A stretch of 35,954 nt of DNA from Chlamydiae bacterium RIFCSPLOWO2_12_FULL_45_20. Its GTDB lineage: Bacteria; Chlamydiota; Chlamydiia; Chlamydiales; SM23-39. The stretch lies in contig MGMD01000027.1 in assembly GCA_001796285.1 (NCBI GenBank), forward strand, positions 1-35,954, written 5' to 3'. Position 1 is the first letter of the stretch. Each line of letters opens with the position of its first letter. The notes beneath the pieces are model-generated. The model saw only the letters and a list, made by a program, of their open reading frames with translations, did not search any database and was not told the origin of the DNA. This document shows, piece after piece, positions 14,452 through 21,332 of the stretch. The position numbers and the translations under genes were made by a program.

Positions 14452-15211
14452 AGAGCAAAATAGTAGTCGCAGAGGCTACATTGAGCGAATCTGCGACCCC
14501 GAACATTGGGATGCGCACCTGAATATCCGCATGTCTTAGCCAAGTTTCTGTTAATCCATATTGCTCTGTTCCTACTACAATAGCAAGGGGAACTTGAAAG
14601 TCTGCTTGCGTATACTCTTGCTTGGCGTGGGGTGTGGCCGCTACAGAAGCAATCTTGTGATGTTTTAAAAACTCTAAAACCTTGGCGCTTTCCTCTTCGA
14701 TAACCGGAAGAGTAAACAGGGTGCCCACACTAGAGCGAACGACATTTGGGTTATGAATATCTACCTCAGGATCTGCAACAATCACTGCGTCAACGCCTGC
14801 TGCATCACTGGAGCGAAGAATCGTACCTAGGTTGCCCGGTTTTTCAATGCTTTCTGCAATCACTAAAAAGGGAATTTTTTGAAGATTGAGATCTTTGAGT
14901 TGAAAATGCACTTGAGGCGCCACCCCCAAAAGTCCATCCGGGCGATCGCGATAAGAGAGCTTACAAAACACTGCCTTGGAACAGCGCAAGGCCTCTTTGC
15001 AACGCTCGACTAACGCCTGTTCGTTGGAGCCTAAAAATAGCTCTGGGCAATAGAAAAGGGTCTCTATCTTTCTTTTTGCATCGAGGGCTCTTTTCAGCTC
15101 CCGATACCCCTCTATAAGAAAAAGGCCTGTCTGAGTTCTTGCGCGCCGGTCCCTGAGCGTAACAGCGAGCTTTACTTTGGGATTTTGGAGGCTAGTAATT
15201 AAGGGGTCCAT
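14417..15211 (-). CDS. TrmH/SpoU-family RNA 2'-O-methyltransferase
   Basis: A 264-residue SPOUT methyltransferase that transfers methyl from SAM to a ribose 2'-OH in RNA. An N-terminal substrate-binding domain (start MDPLITSLQNPKVKLAVTLR) is followed by the knotted catalytic domain. Its three motifs are GNLGTILRSSDAAG, VVGTEQYGLTETWL and the block IPMFGVADSLNVASATTILL. The target nucleotide is unknown. The gene overlaps its downstream neighbour (pseudouridine synthase) by 35 bases and its upstream neighbour by 13, making three consecutive RNA-modification-type genes. Confidence 0.9.
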   Translation of the reverse strand: MDPLITSLQNPKVKLAVTLRDRRARTQTGLFLIEGYRELKRALDAKRKIETLFYCPELFLGSNEQALVERCKEALRCSKAVFCKLSYRDRPDGLLGVAPQVHFQLKDLNLQKIPFLVIAESIEKPGNLGTILRSSDAAGVDAVIVADPEVDIHNPNVVRSSVGTLFTLPVIEEESAKVLEFLKHHKIASVAATPHAKQEYTQADFQVPLAIVVGTEQYGLTETWLRHADIQVRIPMFGVADSLNVASATTILLYEVIRQRSALL

Positions 15212-15999
15212 TTTGCAAAACTTCCTGATGGGATCGAAAGGGTGCCTGGAGAATGAAGGGCCATTTCGCCTACATCAAGATGGCCTTTAGGCATCGTCTG
15301 GCCCAGAAGATGCTGCAAGCAAAGCGGTGTAAAACCTGGAGTATGACAGGAGAGAATTACAAACAGCGGATCTTTGGATAACACCTGAGAAATCAGCTCG
15401 AGAAGAGGCATGATATCCCGCTCTATTTTGAACACCTCTCCCTTGCTTCCCCTGCCAAATGTGGGTGGATCCAGAACGATCCCATCATAGGATGATCTGC
15501 GCTTTTTTTCTCTTTTCAAAAATTTAAAAACATCGTCGACAATCCAACGAACGGGCGCCTGCTGCAATTGATTTAGTTTTGCATTTTCTTTCGCCCACTC
15601 GATCATCCCTTTTGACGCATCTAAGTGGCAGACTTCGCATCCTTCCTGTAGGGCCGCCATCGTGACGCCGCCCGAATAGGCAAAAAGATTTAGGACGCGT
15701 CTTTGCGGCTTAATTTGCCTGCGCATCCACTCCCAAAGATCGCTGTGTTCTGGAAACACACCGAGATGTCCGAAATCGGTCAAAGAGATTTGAAAGGCAA
15801 CACCACCATGCATCACAGTCCAAGTTTTGGGAAGCTTTGTGTGAAAGACCCATTTGTGATCCCGATTAAAAGAGGCGTCCGGATTCTCTTGTAGCGTACG
15901 GGGCCAAACCGCCTGTGTACAGGGCCTTTCGAGAACATAGGACCCAAACCGTTCCAGCTTTTGACCGCCTCCGCTATCGAGCAATTGATAATCATTCAT
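15199..15999 (-). CDS. RlmK/RlmI-like SAM-dependent RNA methyltransferase
   Basis: A 266-residue class I methyltransferase resembling the C-terminal catalytic part of the rRNA m5C/m7G methyltransferases RlmI and RlmK, without the PUA domain. A small N-terminal domain (DHKWVFHTKLPKTWTV and GGVAFQISLTDFGHLGVFPE) precedes the Rossmann fold. That fold has SAM motif VLNLFAYSGGVTMAAL, acidic residue CHLDASKG, and catalytic-type motif IVLDPPTFGRGSKGEVFKIE. It overlaps the cinA-like gene by 4 bases and the trmH-type gene by 13. A role in rRNA modification is likely from family and context; the target is not predictable. Confidence 0.85.
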   Translation of the reverse strand: MNDYQLLDSGGGQKLERFGSYVLERPCTQAVWPRTLQENPDASFNRDHKWVFHTKLPKTWTVMHGGVAFQISLTDFGHLGVFPEHSDLWEWMRRQIKPQRRVLNLFAYSGGVTMAALQEGCEVCHLDASKGMIEWAKENAKLNQLQQAPVRWIVDDVFKFLKREKKRRSSYDGIVLDPPTFGRGSKGEVFKIERDIMPLLELISQVLSKDPLFVILSCHTPGFTPLCLQHLLGQTMPKGHLDVGEMALHSPGTLSIPSGSFAKWTP

Positions 16000-16703
16000 G
16001 AAAAAGTTACCGTTTTATGAACCAAACGCCTCCACAATGCGCCTAAAATGAGTTGTGCAGCATATTCGATGGCAGCCCCTCTTTCCAAAGGTGCATGAAT
16101 GACTCCTGCATCGATGCGGTCTCCCCGCACCGCAATCGCAGCAAACAGGGTGCCGACAGGCCACTTTGAGGAACCCCCGCCTGGGCCCGCCAATCCTGTC
16201 ACTGCGGCCGTATAATGCGCCTCTGTTTCGCTTAAAAGGCCGCTGACCATTTCAATCACAGTTTCTTGGCTAACAGCGCCATATCTATCTAGCGTAGTAC
16301 GCCGAACACCTAAAAAACGCTCCTTCCAACTATCGGAATAAGTGATCATTGACCCTAAAAAATATTTTGATGCATTGGGAATTTGGGTGAGCTTAGCGCT
16401 GATAGCCCCTCCTGTACAACTCTCTGCGATGGCTAACGTATTTTTACTTGCGATGAACGCTTCTTGTAACACCTCCTCGATTCGCCCCTCACCATAAAAA
16501 AAACTCGGGAACCTCTCTCGAACCTTCTCAACCAGATCGTCGACGGGCGTCTCCCCCTGAAATAGAATGTGGAGAGATCCGTGTCTGGGGAAAACGGCCA
16601 TTGTTACTTTGGGATGTTTTTTTTTCAGCTCTTGAATAAAAGGAGCCACTTCGCTTTCCTGAAGAAGACATAAGGAACATCTTCGGAGGTGTTTAGCTTC
16701 CAT
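15996..16703 (-). CDS. CinA-like nicotinamide mononucleotide deamidase lacking the N-terminal MoCF domain
   Basis: Residues from about 85 to the end form the CinA C-terminal (PncC-type) domain, an NMN deamidase that recycles pyridine nucleotides. They show LAIAESCTGGAISAKLTQIP, FLGSMITYSDSWKERFLGV and TAAVTGLAGPGGG with VGTLFAAIA. The first 80 residues look like the middle domain of full-length CinA (FIQELKKKHPKVTMAV, ILFQGE, FFYGEG). The N-terminal molybdopterin-binding-like domain is absent. I chose the ATG at 16703 (MEAKHLRRC), which overlaps the upstream gene by 11 bases. A longer frame from 16811 would run deep into that gene with non-family sequence. Confidence 0.85.
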   Translation of the reverse strand: MEAKHLRRCSLCLLQESEVAPFIQELKKKHPKVTMAVFPRHGSLHILFQGETPVDDLVEKVRERFPSFFYGEGRIEEVLQEAFIASKNTLAIAESCTGGAISAKLTQIPNASKYFLGSMITYSDSWKERFLGVRRTTLDRYGAVSQETVIEMVSGLLSETEAHYTAAVTGLAGPGGGSSKWPVGTLFAAIAVRGDRIDAGVIHAPLERGAAIEYAAQLILGALWRRLVHKTVTFS

Positions 16704-17379
16704 GGAATACACCGATGTTTTGTACTTTAAGCTGCGGGTGATTATGAATCCAAGAAAAACAGCCCTTTCCCAATCGAATCGGGACGTTGATTTTTTTCCC
16801 TTGCACAACAAAGGGTGTTGGGCGGGTCTTTTCTCTCACCCACAATTGAATGGTGCGCAACAGGTCTCGATTTGGGCTCTCTGTCACCTCCAAAAGCTTG
16901 AGGGTCCTAGGATCTTGATAAATTTGAGGGAAGCTAAAGGATAGCCCCCAGAACACAGCATGCGTGCCCATGGTCAAAGGGCGAAATACCCCATCGATCC
17001 CAGAATAGGTGAAAAAATGCGCTTGTACTTGCACACACGGTTTGGAAATTTTAATCAGATACCGGTTGCCTGGAATTTCTTGCTTCCAAAGAGCATCTTC
17101 CTCTTTAGTTAAGACTGCGGCTAAAAACTTTTTGAGATCTGTATCAGAAGGCACTTGTCCCTTTTTTAATAGATCCACCCATGAACCATAGGCATTTAAA
17201 AATGCCCCATGAGGGGTGGGGTCTCCTTGCGCAAGCTGCGTTAAAGGATACATCGAAAAAGAGCCCAGATCTTTCCATAAAATCTCCAGCTCTTCAGGGG
17301 CAGCGAGAACATGGTATTTTAAAAACTTCGACCCTTGATAGACGCCTTCTACTCCTGGTGTTGAAATTTTCAGAGTCAT
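16693..17379 (-). CDS. Conserved-looking hypothetical protein in the nrdR-lspA operon
   Basis: A 228-residue soluble protein I do not recognise. It has no signal peptide and no membrane segment. It starts MTLKISTPGVEGVYQGSKFL and has a hydrophilic alpha/beta composition with a Trp/Phe-rich middle (GTHAVFWGLSFSFPQIYQDP). Its start overlaps the lspA stop by 4 bases and its end overlaps the cinA-like gene by 11, so it is surely expressed as part of the operon. Context gives no specific function. Confidence 0.75.
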   Translation of the reverse strand: MTLKISTPGVEGVYQGSKFLKYHVLAAPEELEILWKDLGSFSMYPLTQLAQGDPTPHGAFLNAYGSWVDLLKKGQVPSDTDLKKFLAAVLTKEEDALWKQEIPGNRYLIKISKPCVQVQAHFFTYSGIDGVFRPLTMGTHAVFWGLSFSFPQIYQDPRTLKLLEVTESPNRDLLRTIQLWVREKTRPTPFVVQGKKINVPIRLGKGCFSWIHNHPQLKVQNIGVFHGS

Positions 17380-17843
17380 AAGGATTGGGCCGCTTTCGCT
17401 TTATTGGAGAGAAACAAGAGACTGAAGACCCCGATCGAAATGCAGGAGTCTGCTACATTAAAAATGGGGAAAGAATGACCCCAAAAAGTGAAGTGGAAAA
17501 AGTCAATAACCTGTCCATAAAAGCAATAGTCCATAGCATTGCCAATCGCACCTGTCACAATAAGCCAAGCCGGTATCCTCTTTGGCATAGAGTAAAGCAG
17601 GATCGCAATGATCAAAATACGGAACAAAAAAAGCTCTCCGGCATGTCCTGCCAATAGGCCCCAGGCAGCTCCAGTATTTGTGACAAAATTTAAAGAGAAG
17701 GTCACGCCGCTAAAGGTAAAAATGGGAATTCCCCCAAAGGGAAAAGGCTGAGAGTTGCTCTGGGGCAGATATTGCATGGCGAGCGCTTTTGTCAAAGCGT
17801 CCAAGAGAAGTAAAGATAGAAACAAAAGCCACCACTTTTTCAC
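17376..17843 (-). CDS. lspA: Lipoprotein signal peptidase LspA
   Basis: This 155-residue inner-membrane aspartic protease removes signal peptides from diacylated prolipoproteins. Four hydrophobic segments are visible. The catalytic aspartates are D114 (in GQVIDFFHF) and D132 (in FNVADSCI). The conserved VTNTGAAWG loop and GAIGNAMD motif are present. Position directly after dksA matches the nrdR-dksA-lspA order I recall for chlamydial genomes. It overlaps both neighbours by 4 bases. Confidence 0.95.
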   Translation of the reverse strand: MKKWWLLFLSLLLLDALTKALAMQYLPQSNSQPFPFGGIPIFTFSGVTFSLNFVTNTGAAWGLLAGHAGELFLFRILIIAILLYSMPKRIPAWLIVTGAIGNAMDYCFYGQVIDFFHFTFWGHSFPIFNVADSCISIGVFSLLFLSNKAKAAQSL

Positions 17844-18208
17844 TCCAGTAGACCCTTTTCAAATTTTTCCTGAGCTTTCACAGTCATCGTTGCATACGGA
17901 ATGGCTTCCAGTCTTTTAAGAGGAATTTCCTCTGCAGAAATATCGCATACTCCATAGGTTCCTTCATCAATTTTTTCCAAAGCTCGATCGATTTGCCGAA
18001 GGAGGCCGAATTCTTTATTTGTCACCTCTAAATTGATGTTTTTTACAAAATCATCCGTCCCCTCGTCCGCTGAATGTTGAGAATAGCCTTTGGCTTCATC
18101 GGGCTGCGTAACAGCCTCCTTAGCCCCACGAACCGTCTTAGTCACTTGCTCTCTTAATTCAATTAGCCTATTTTTAAATTCTTCTATTTCAGCTTTTTTC
18201 AGTGGCAT
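17840..18208 (-). CDS. dksA: DksA/TraR-family protein with a degenerate zinc finger
   Basis: A 122-residue DksA-type protein, expected to enter the RNA polymerase secondary channel through an N-terminal coiled coil (about residues 1-80, ending LLRQIDRALEKIDEGTYGVC). The C-terminal globular part aligns with the DksA zinc-finger region (GTYGVCDISAEEIPLKRLEA, then IPYAT). Only one of the four metal-ligand cysteines, C88, remains, so zinc binding is unlikely. Whether it responds to ppGpp is unknown. It overlaps nrdR by 20 bases and lspA by 4. Confidence 0.88.
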   Translation of the reverse strand: MPLKKAEIEEFKNRLIELREQVTKTVRGAKEAVTQPDEAKGYSQHSADEGTDDFVKNINLEVTNKEFGLLRQIDRALEKIDEGTYGVCDISAEEIPLKRLEAIPYATMTVKAQEKFEKGLLE

Positions 18209-18665
18209 GAATCATTTCTCCTTGTTCTAATTCTTGAATGGCCTCAAGCAATTCGCGGATATCTTTAAAACGCTTGTAAACACAGGCAAACCGAATGTAA
18301 GCGACGACATCTGTTTCTTTTAACTGTCGCATAACAATATCACCCAGTTCTCTACTAGAGATCTCTCGGCTTCCGTTGGCCATGAGATCTGATTTAATTT
18401 TATATGCAACAGCCCTGACCTGATCATGGCTAACGCGAGTATGGCGGCAAGCGGCATCCATACCATGAGTCAGTTTGTCTTGACTAAAGTCTTCATAAGT
18501 CCCGTCTCTTTTTTTCACTTGCAGGCTAAGATCTATCGTTTCAAATGTGGTAAACCTTTTCATGCAGTGAGCGCATTCCCGCCTTCTGCGGATTGCATTA
18601 AACTCCACCGCATCGCGAGAATCGGTAACTTTCAGTTCTTCGTGACTACAAAAAGGACATTTCAC
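18189..18665 (-). CDS. nrdR: Transcriptional repressor NrdR
   Basis: NrdR is the nucleotide-sensing repressor of ribonucleotide reductase genes. The 158-residue protein has the N-terminal zinc ribbon with C3, C6, C31 and C34 (MKCPFCSHEE and RRRECAHCMKRFTTFET). An ATP-cone domain follows (VKKRDGTYEDFSQDKL and RQLKETDVVAYIRFACVYKR). It heads an eight-gene minus-strand operon extending to 13804 with overlaps at every junction. A promoter was identified upstream. Confidence 0.96.
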   Translation of the reverse strand: MKCPFCSHEELKVTDSRDAVEFNAIRRRRECAHCMKRFTTFETIDLSLQVKKRDGTYEDFSQDKLTHGMDAACRHTRVSHDQVRAVAYKIKSDLMANGSREISSRELGDIVMRQLKETDVVAYIRFACVYKRFKDIRELLEAIQELEQGEMIHATEKS

Positions 18666-18698
18666 CAGCTTTACTCCTGCTCTTAAGCGGGTGACAGA

Positions 18699-18727
18699 TA
18701 TATACTCGGTCTTATCAAAAAATACAA
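18699..18727 (-). promoter_or_regulatory. Predicted promoter of the nrdR-dksA-lspA operon
   Basis: On the minus strand, TTGTAT (18722-18727) is followed after 17 bases by TATATA (18699-18704), about 33 bases upstream of the nrdR start codon. It is a fair sigma-70-type match in the short gap after the MFS gene. No NrdR-box pair was recognised in the gap. Confidence 0.5.
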
Positions 18728-18764
18728 GCAGCAGGGTTAGAAAAAGTTCTTTACGAGGGGTGAT

Positions 18765-18786
18765 AAAAAAAAATTAGGGCAAGCCC
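18765..18786 (-). terminator. Candidate terminator of the MFS transporter gene
   Basis: On the minus strand, the compact hairpin GGGC-TT-GCCC (18777-18786), part of which is coding sequence, is followed by the TAA stop and a run of nine T residues. The stem is short, effectively a CUUG tetraloop on three G-C pairs. Its position before the nrdR promoter makes it plausible. Confidence 0.4.
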
Positions 18787-20024
18787 ACTGGTTCCGCTTG
18801 TTTGCATTGCGTTTCTCGAATGGGCTTTAAAAGAAGAAGGGACAAGAGCAGATAAACGATCAGAATAGACAGCGAAACATGGAAAGCCGTAGAAGAAAAG
18901 AGGCGAGTCCCACCGACCTTCTCCCCGGTCCACCAAAGATCGAGTAATTTCCCAGTTAGAGGGTCGGAGACAGCGCCAAAAAGAGCATCATAAGCGTTCA
19001 TAAAACCGAAAGAAGTTCCGGCGATTATTAAGGCAAAATTTTCTTTGATCATACTGAAACAGAGGAGAAATGAGCTAATGGCAAACCCGAAAAGGAAGAG
19101 AAGTATAAACACCAAAGACACTGGAAGCTCGGGTAAGTAGAGCACAGGGATGAGCGCAAGAGTCCCTGTGAGAGTTCCCCAGAACATAGGCGGGCGCCTT
19201 TTGCCGATTTTATCTGATAGCCATCCGAAAAGAGGCGCACCGAGAGCAAACCCCAAGAAAATAAGAGAAGAGGCTGTAGCTGCCGTATGATGAGAAAATC
19301 CCCTTGCTTGGGTGAAGAAAAGAACACCCCACAACCCTCCAAACGTAGATACAGGAGCAAAAGCAAGCCCACTGTATAAGGAAAGATACCAAGACTGCCG
19401 ATCGCTGAGTACTTTTTTTAAGCTGACAAAAAGAGAGATCTTTCTTAAGGATGTGCTTTGTTTCTGATCAGGCCGGTCTCGGACGATGAGGACAAAAATA
19501 ATAGCGAGGATAACTGCTATAAAAGCTAATATTTCCATTGCAGGGCGCCATCCTATGGAGGAAATAAAAGCAGCCAACGGAGCCTGCCCGCCTACGGCTC
19601 CCAGCATGGCTAGCGTCATCATTAAACCCATCATGAAGGCATATCGTTGGGTAGAAAACCAGCTTGCAATGAGTTTTATACAGTTGACAGCCGCAAAAGC
19701 AGCCCCTACTCCCGTCAGAAATCGACCTACACAGGCCATATAAAACGTACCCGCCATAGAAAATAGATAGATCCCAAAAGCGCACACCAAAATAGCTGTT
19801 GTTGTCACCCATCTTGGTCCCCACCTATCAATGAGCAACCCAGCAGGAATTTGAAAAAGGAGGTAGGCATAAAAATAGGTCGCTGCAAAATTCCCCATTT
19901 CTGTGCCTGTCAAGGAAAACTCGCGCATGAGGTCGGTGCTCATGACGCTTGGAGAAACCTCAATCGCGTACTTATAAAACATGAAAAGAGTACTTAAAAA
20001 CCAAATAATCCAAGCACGAAGCAT
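18774..20024 (-). CDS. Major facilitator superfamily transporter
   Basis: A 416-residue inner-membrane carrier with about 12 hydrophobic segments in two halves. The loop 2-3 signature is clear (GLLIDRWGPRWVTT), and a second-half equivalent is GWLSDKIGKRRPP. FLTGVGAAFAAVNCIKLIASWF lies in the first half (shown in pieces: FLTGVGAAFAAV, NCIKLIASWF). Substrate cannot be inferred; the style resembles MFS carriers of intracellular bacteria such as Legionella. On the minus strand, TTGAAA, 17 bases, TATAAA lies directly upstream, with the -10 box only 6 bases from the ATG and no ribosome site. Either the transcript is leaderless, translation starts later, or the gene is read from the upstream unknown gene 31 bases away. 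Confidence 0.85.
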   Translation of the reverse strand: MLRAWIIWFLSTLFMFYKYAIEVSPSVMSTDLMREFSLTGTEMGNFAATYFYAYLLFQIPAGLLIDRWGPRWVTTTAILVCAFGIYLFSMAGTFYMACVGRFLTGVGAAFAAVNCIKLIASWFSTQRYAFMMGLMMTLAMLGAVGGQAPLAAFISSIGWRPAMEILAFIAVILAIIFVLIVRDRPDQKQSTSLRKISLFVSLKKVLSDRQSWYLSLYSGLAFAPVSTFGGLWGVLFFTQARGFSHHTAATASSLIFLGFALGAPLFGWLSDKIGKRRPPMFWGTLTGTLALIPVLYLPELPVSLVFILLFLFGFAISSFLLCFSMIKENFALIIAGTSFGFMNAYDALFGAVSDPLTGKLLDLWWTGEKVGGTRLFSSTAFHVSLSILIVYLLLSLLLLKPIRETQCKQAEPVGLP

Positions 20025-20055
20025 ATCCGCTTTATAGGAAATGAAAATATTTTTT

Positions 20056-20472
20056 TCAATGGGAATGTAAAAAATCAGCCATGACGTAGAACTGAATATC
20101 TTCTTTTAACTTGAGAAGTAGGGCAGGATCATTCTGAGCCGCTTTCACGTCTTCTATAAATTCTGCCAGATCGCATTGATCCAAACCTTCTTTGACTTTG
20201 GTTTCAATTTCATCACGGACCATCCAATCGAAAACAAACCAATGCGAGGCAATCACAGCTTCGACAGAAGCATCTATACCCTTCTGCAGTAGCTCTTTTC
20301 GAAGCTCATGCAAGCCAGGTATTTTTACACCGGGCCGAGCGTACTGAACTAAAAGATCCGTCCAAACTTTGACAAGTGTTTTGCGAACAATTTTTTCATC
20401 CTTATCTTTTTTTTTGTGGGATGGTGGACGGTGAAGTGTTGCGCTACTATTAAATACAATTTCCATGGTCAC
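20056..20472 (-). CDS. Small helical protein of unknown function
   Basis: A 138-residue soluble, charged, predicted helical protein. The N-terminus contains a basic stretch (HKKKDKDEKIVRKTL) and the rest is acidic-helical (DLAEFIEDVKAAQNDPALLL). No signal peptide, membrane segment or known motif is visible. It precedes the MFS gene by 31 bases on the same strand and is divergent from the gene at 20620. Start could be M1 or M3. It is a coding region by length and codon composition rather than by homology. Confidence 0.55.
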   Translation of the reverse strand: MTMEIVFNSSATLHRPPSHKKKDKDEKIVRKTLVKVWTDLLVQYARPGVKIPGLHELRKELLQKGIDASVEAVIASHWFVFDWMVRDEIETKVKEGLDQCDLAEFIEDVKAAQNDPALLLKLKEDIQFYVMADFLHSH

Positions 20473-20619
20473 GATAATAGCAAAAACAAACAGAAATATA
20501 AATCAAAATGATTTTTATTTATATTTATTTTTTAAATACGCGCAATATAAAAATCCAGATTGCAGTCAATCCTTCGTTTAGGTAACATTCCCCCCCTCTT
20601 CCCATTTAGGAGAAAGAAC

Positions 20620-21018
20620 ATGTCTTATGATTTAGTCTGCATGCCCACTTTAAGTCGGTCTCTGATTCGTGTCCCTAAGTTTTGGTCCGACTCTTTTCAA
20701 ACCGCGCAAACGCTTGCGGTGGATGTGGACACTTTCTTCAGGTCTAGAGGAGCCTATAAAGCTACCGCCATCGCTTTATGTTATTTGGATGCCCTACAAA
20801 CCTGCTTTTCTGAGCTTTCTCTGACTGCTGGACAGATTCATTCTTTGCATCCAACTCCTAAAGGTGTAGATGCCTACCTTTTGACGGCTTTAAAAGACGT
20901 CTATCTTCCTGTGGCACAAGGGCACCTGCAAAGTATTTCTCAGAGATTAAACAAAATAAAAAATAGCCTATCCTTATCCCCTGCTTACGTAAAAAGGACC
21001 CCACCTCAGATTGCCTAA
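20620..21018 (+). CDS. Hypothetical protein
   Basis: A 132-residue protein of unknown function. I placed the start at the ATG at 20620, which follows a strong AGGAGAAAG ribosome site at good spacing. The longer frame from 20560 lacks one. The sequence starts MSYDLVCMPTLSRSLIRVPK and is predicted mostly helical, with no signal peptide and no recognised motif. It is divergent from the gene at 20472 across an AT-rich gap of about 150 bases in which I see no convincing promoter. It ends just before the promoter of the secretion locus. Confidence 0.6.
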   Translation: MSYDLVCMPTLSRSLIRVPKFWSDSFQTAQTLAVDVDTFFRSRGAYKATAIALCYLDALQTCFSELSLTAGQIHSLHPTPKGVDAYLLTALKDVYLPVAQGHLQSISQRLNKIKNSLSLSPAYVKRTPPQIA

Positions 21019-21047
21019 CTAGCTTATTCTCAAGTATTTATTAATTC

Positions 21048-21076
21048 TTGCTCAGTATTCAAAAAAAGTGTATAAT
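21048..21076 (+). promoter_or_regulatory. Sigma-70-type promoter upstream of the two-partner secretion locus
   Basis: TTGCTC (21048-21053) is followed after exactly 17 bases by a perfect TATAAT (21071-21076). Transcription would start near 21083, giving a leader of about 250 bases before the tpsA-like gene. That leader contains a 7-bp hairpin CCAATGG/CCATTGG (21147-21166). The gap 21077-21332 otherwise holds only a doubtful 57-codon ORF. Confidence 0.6.
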
Positions 21077-21332
21077 GGTATGAACGGGAGTTTCCAAAAG
21101 GGCGGAATAATGTACAGTGACTCGGAGCCAGTTGTTCTTTTTCACACCAATGGCGCTACCCATTGGCAAAGCTCTTTAGTTTGTAATTTTTGTTTGCCTC
21201 AAGAATCCTTGAGCATCCACAACCCGCTATTTCTCGTACGTGAGTTCCTTAGCATCATCAAAGACTGCAGTCAAGGTTTTTAGAGTTTTCGAGGAGTTGT
21301 CAAAATAAACGTTTTCCTATATTACAGTATGC

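Noticed and set aside
16704..16811. Longer start for the CinA-like protein
   Set aside because: The additional 36 residues lie inside the upstream gene and have no resemblance to the missing CinA N-terminal domain.
21110..21283. 57-codon ORF in the leader of the secretion locus, with a weak GGGCGGA ribosome site
   Set aside because: No recognisable motif, signal peptide or conserved composition; it could be an untranslated leader. Kept only as a possibility.
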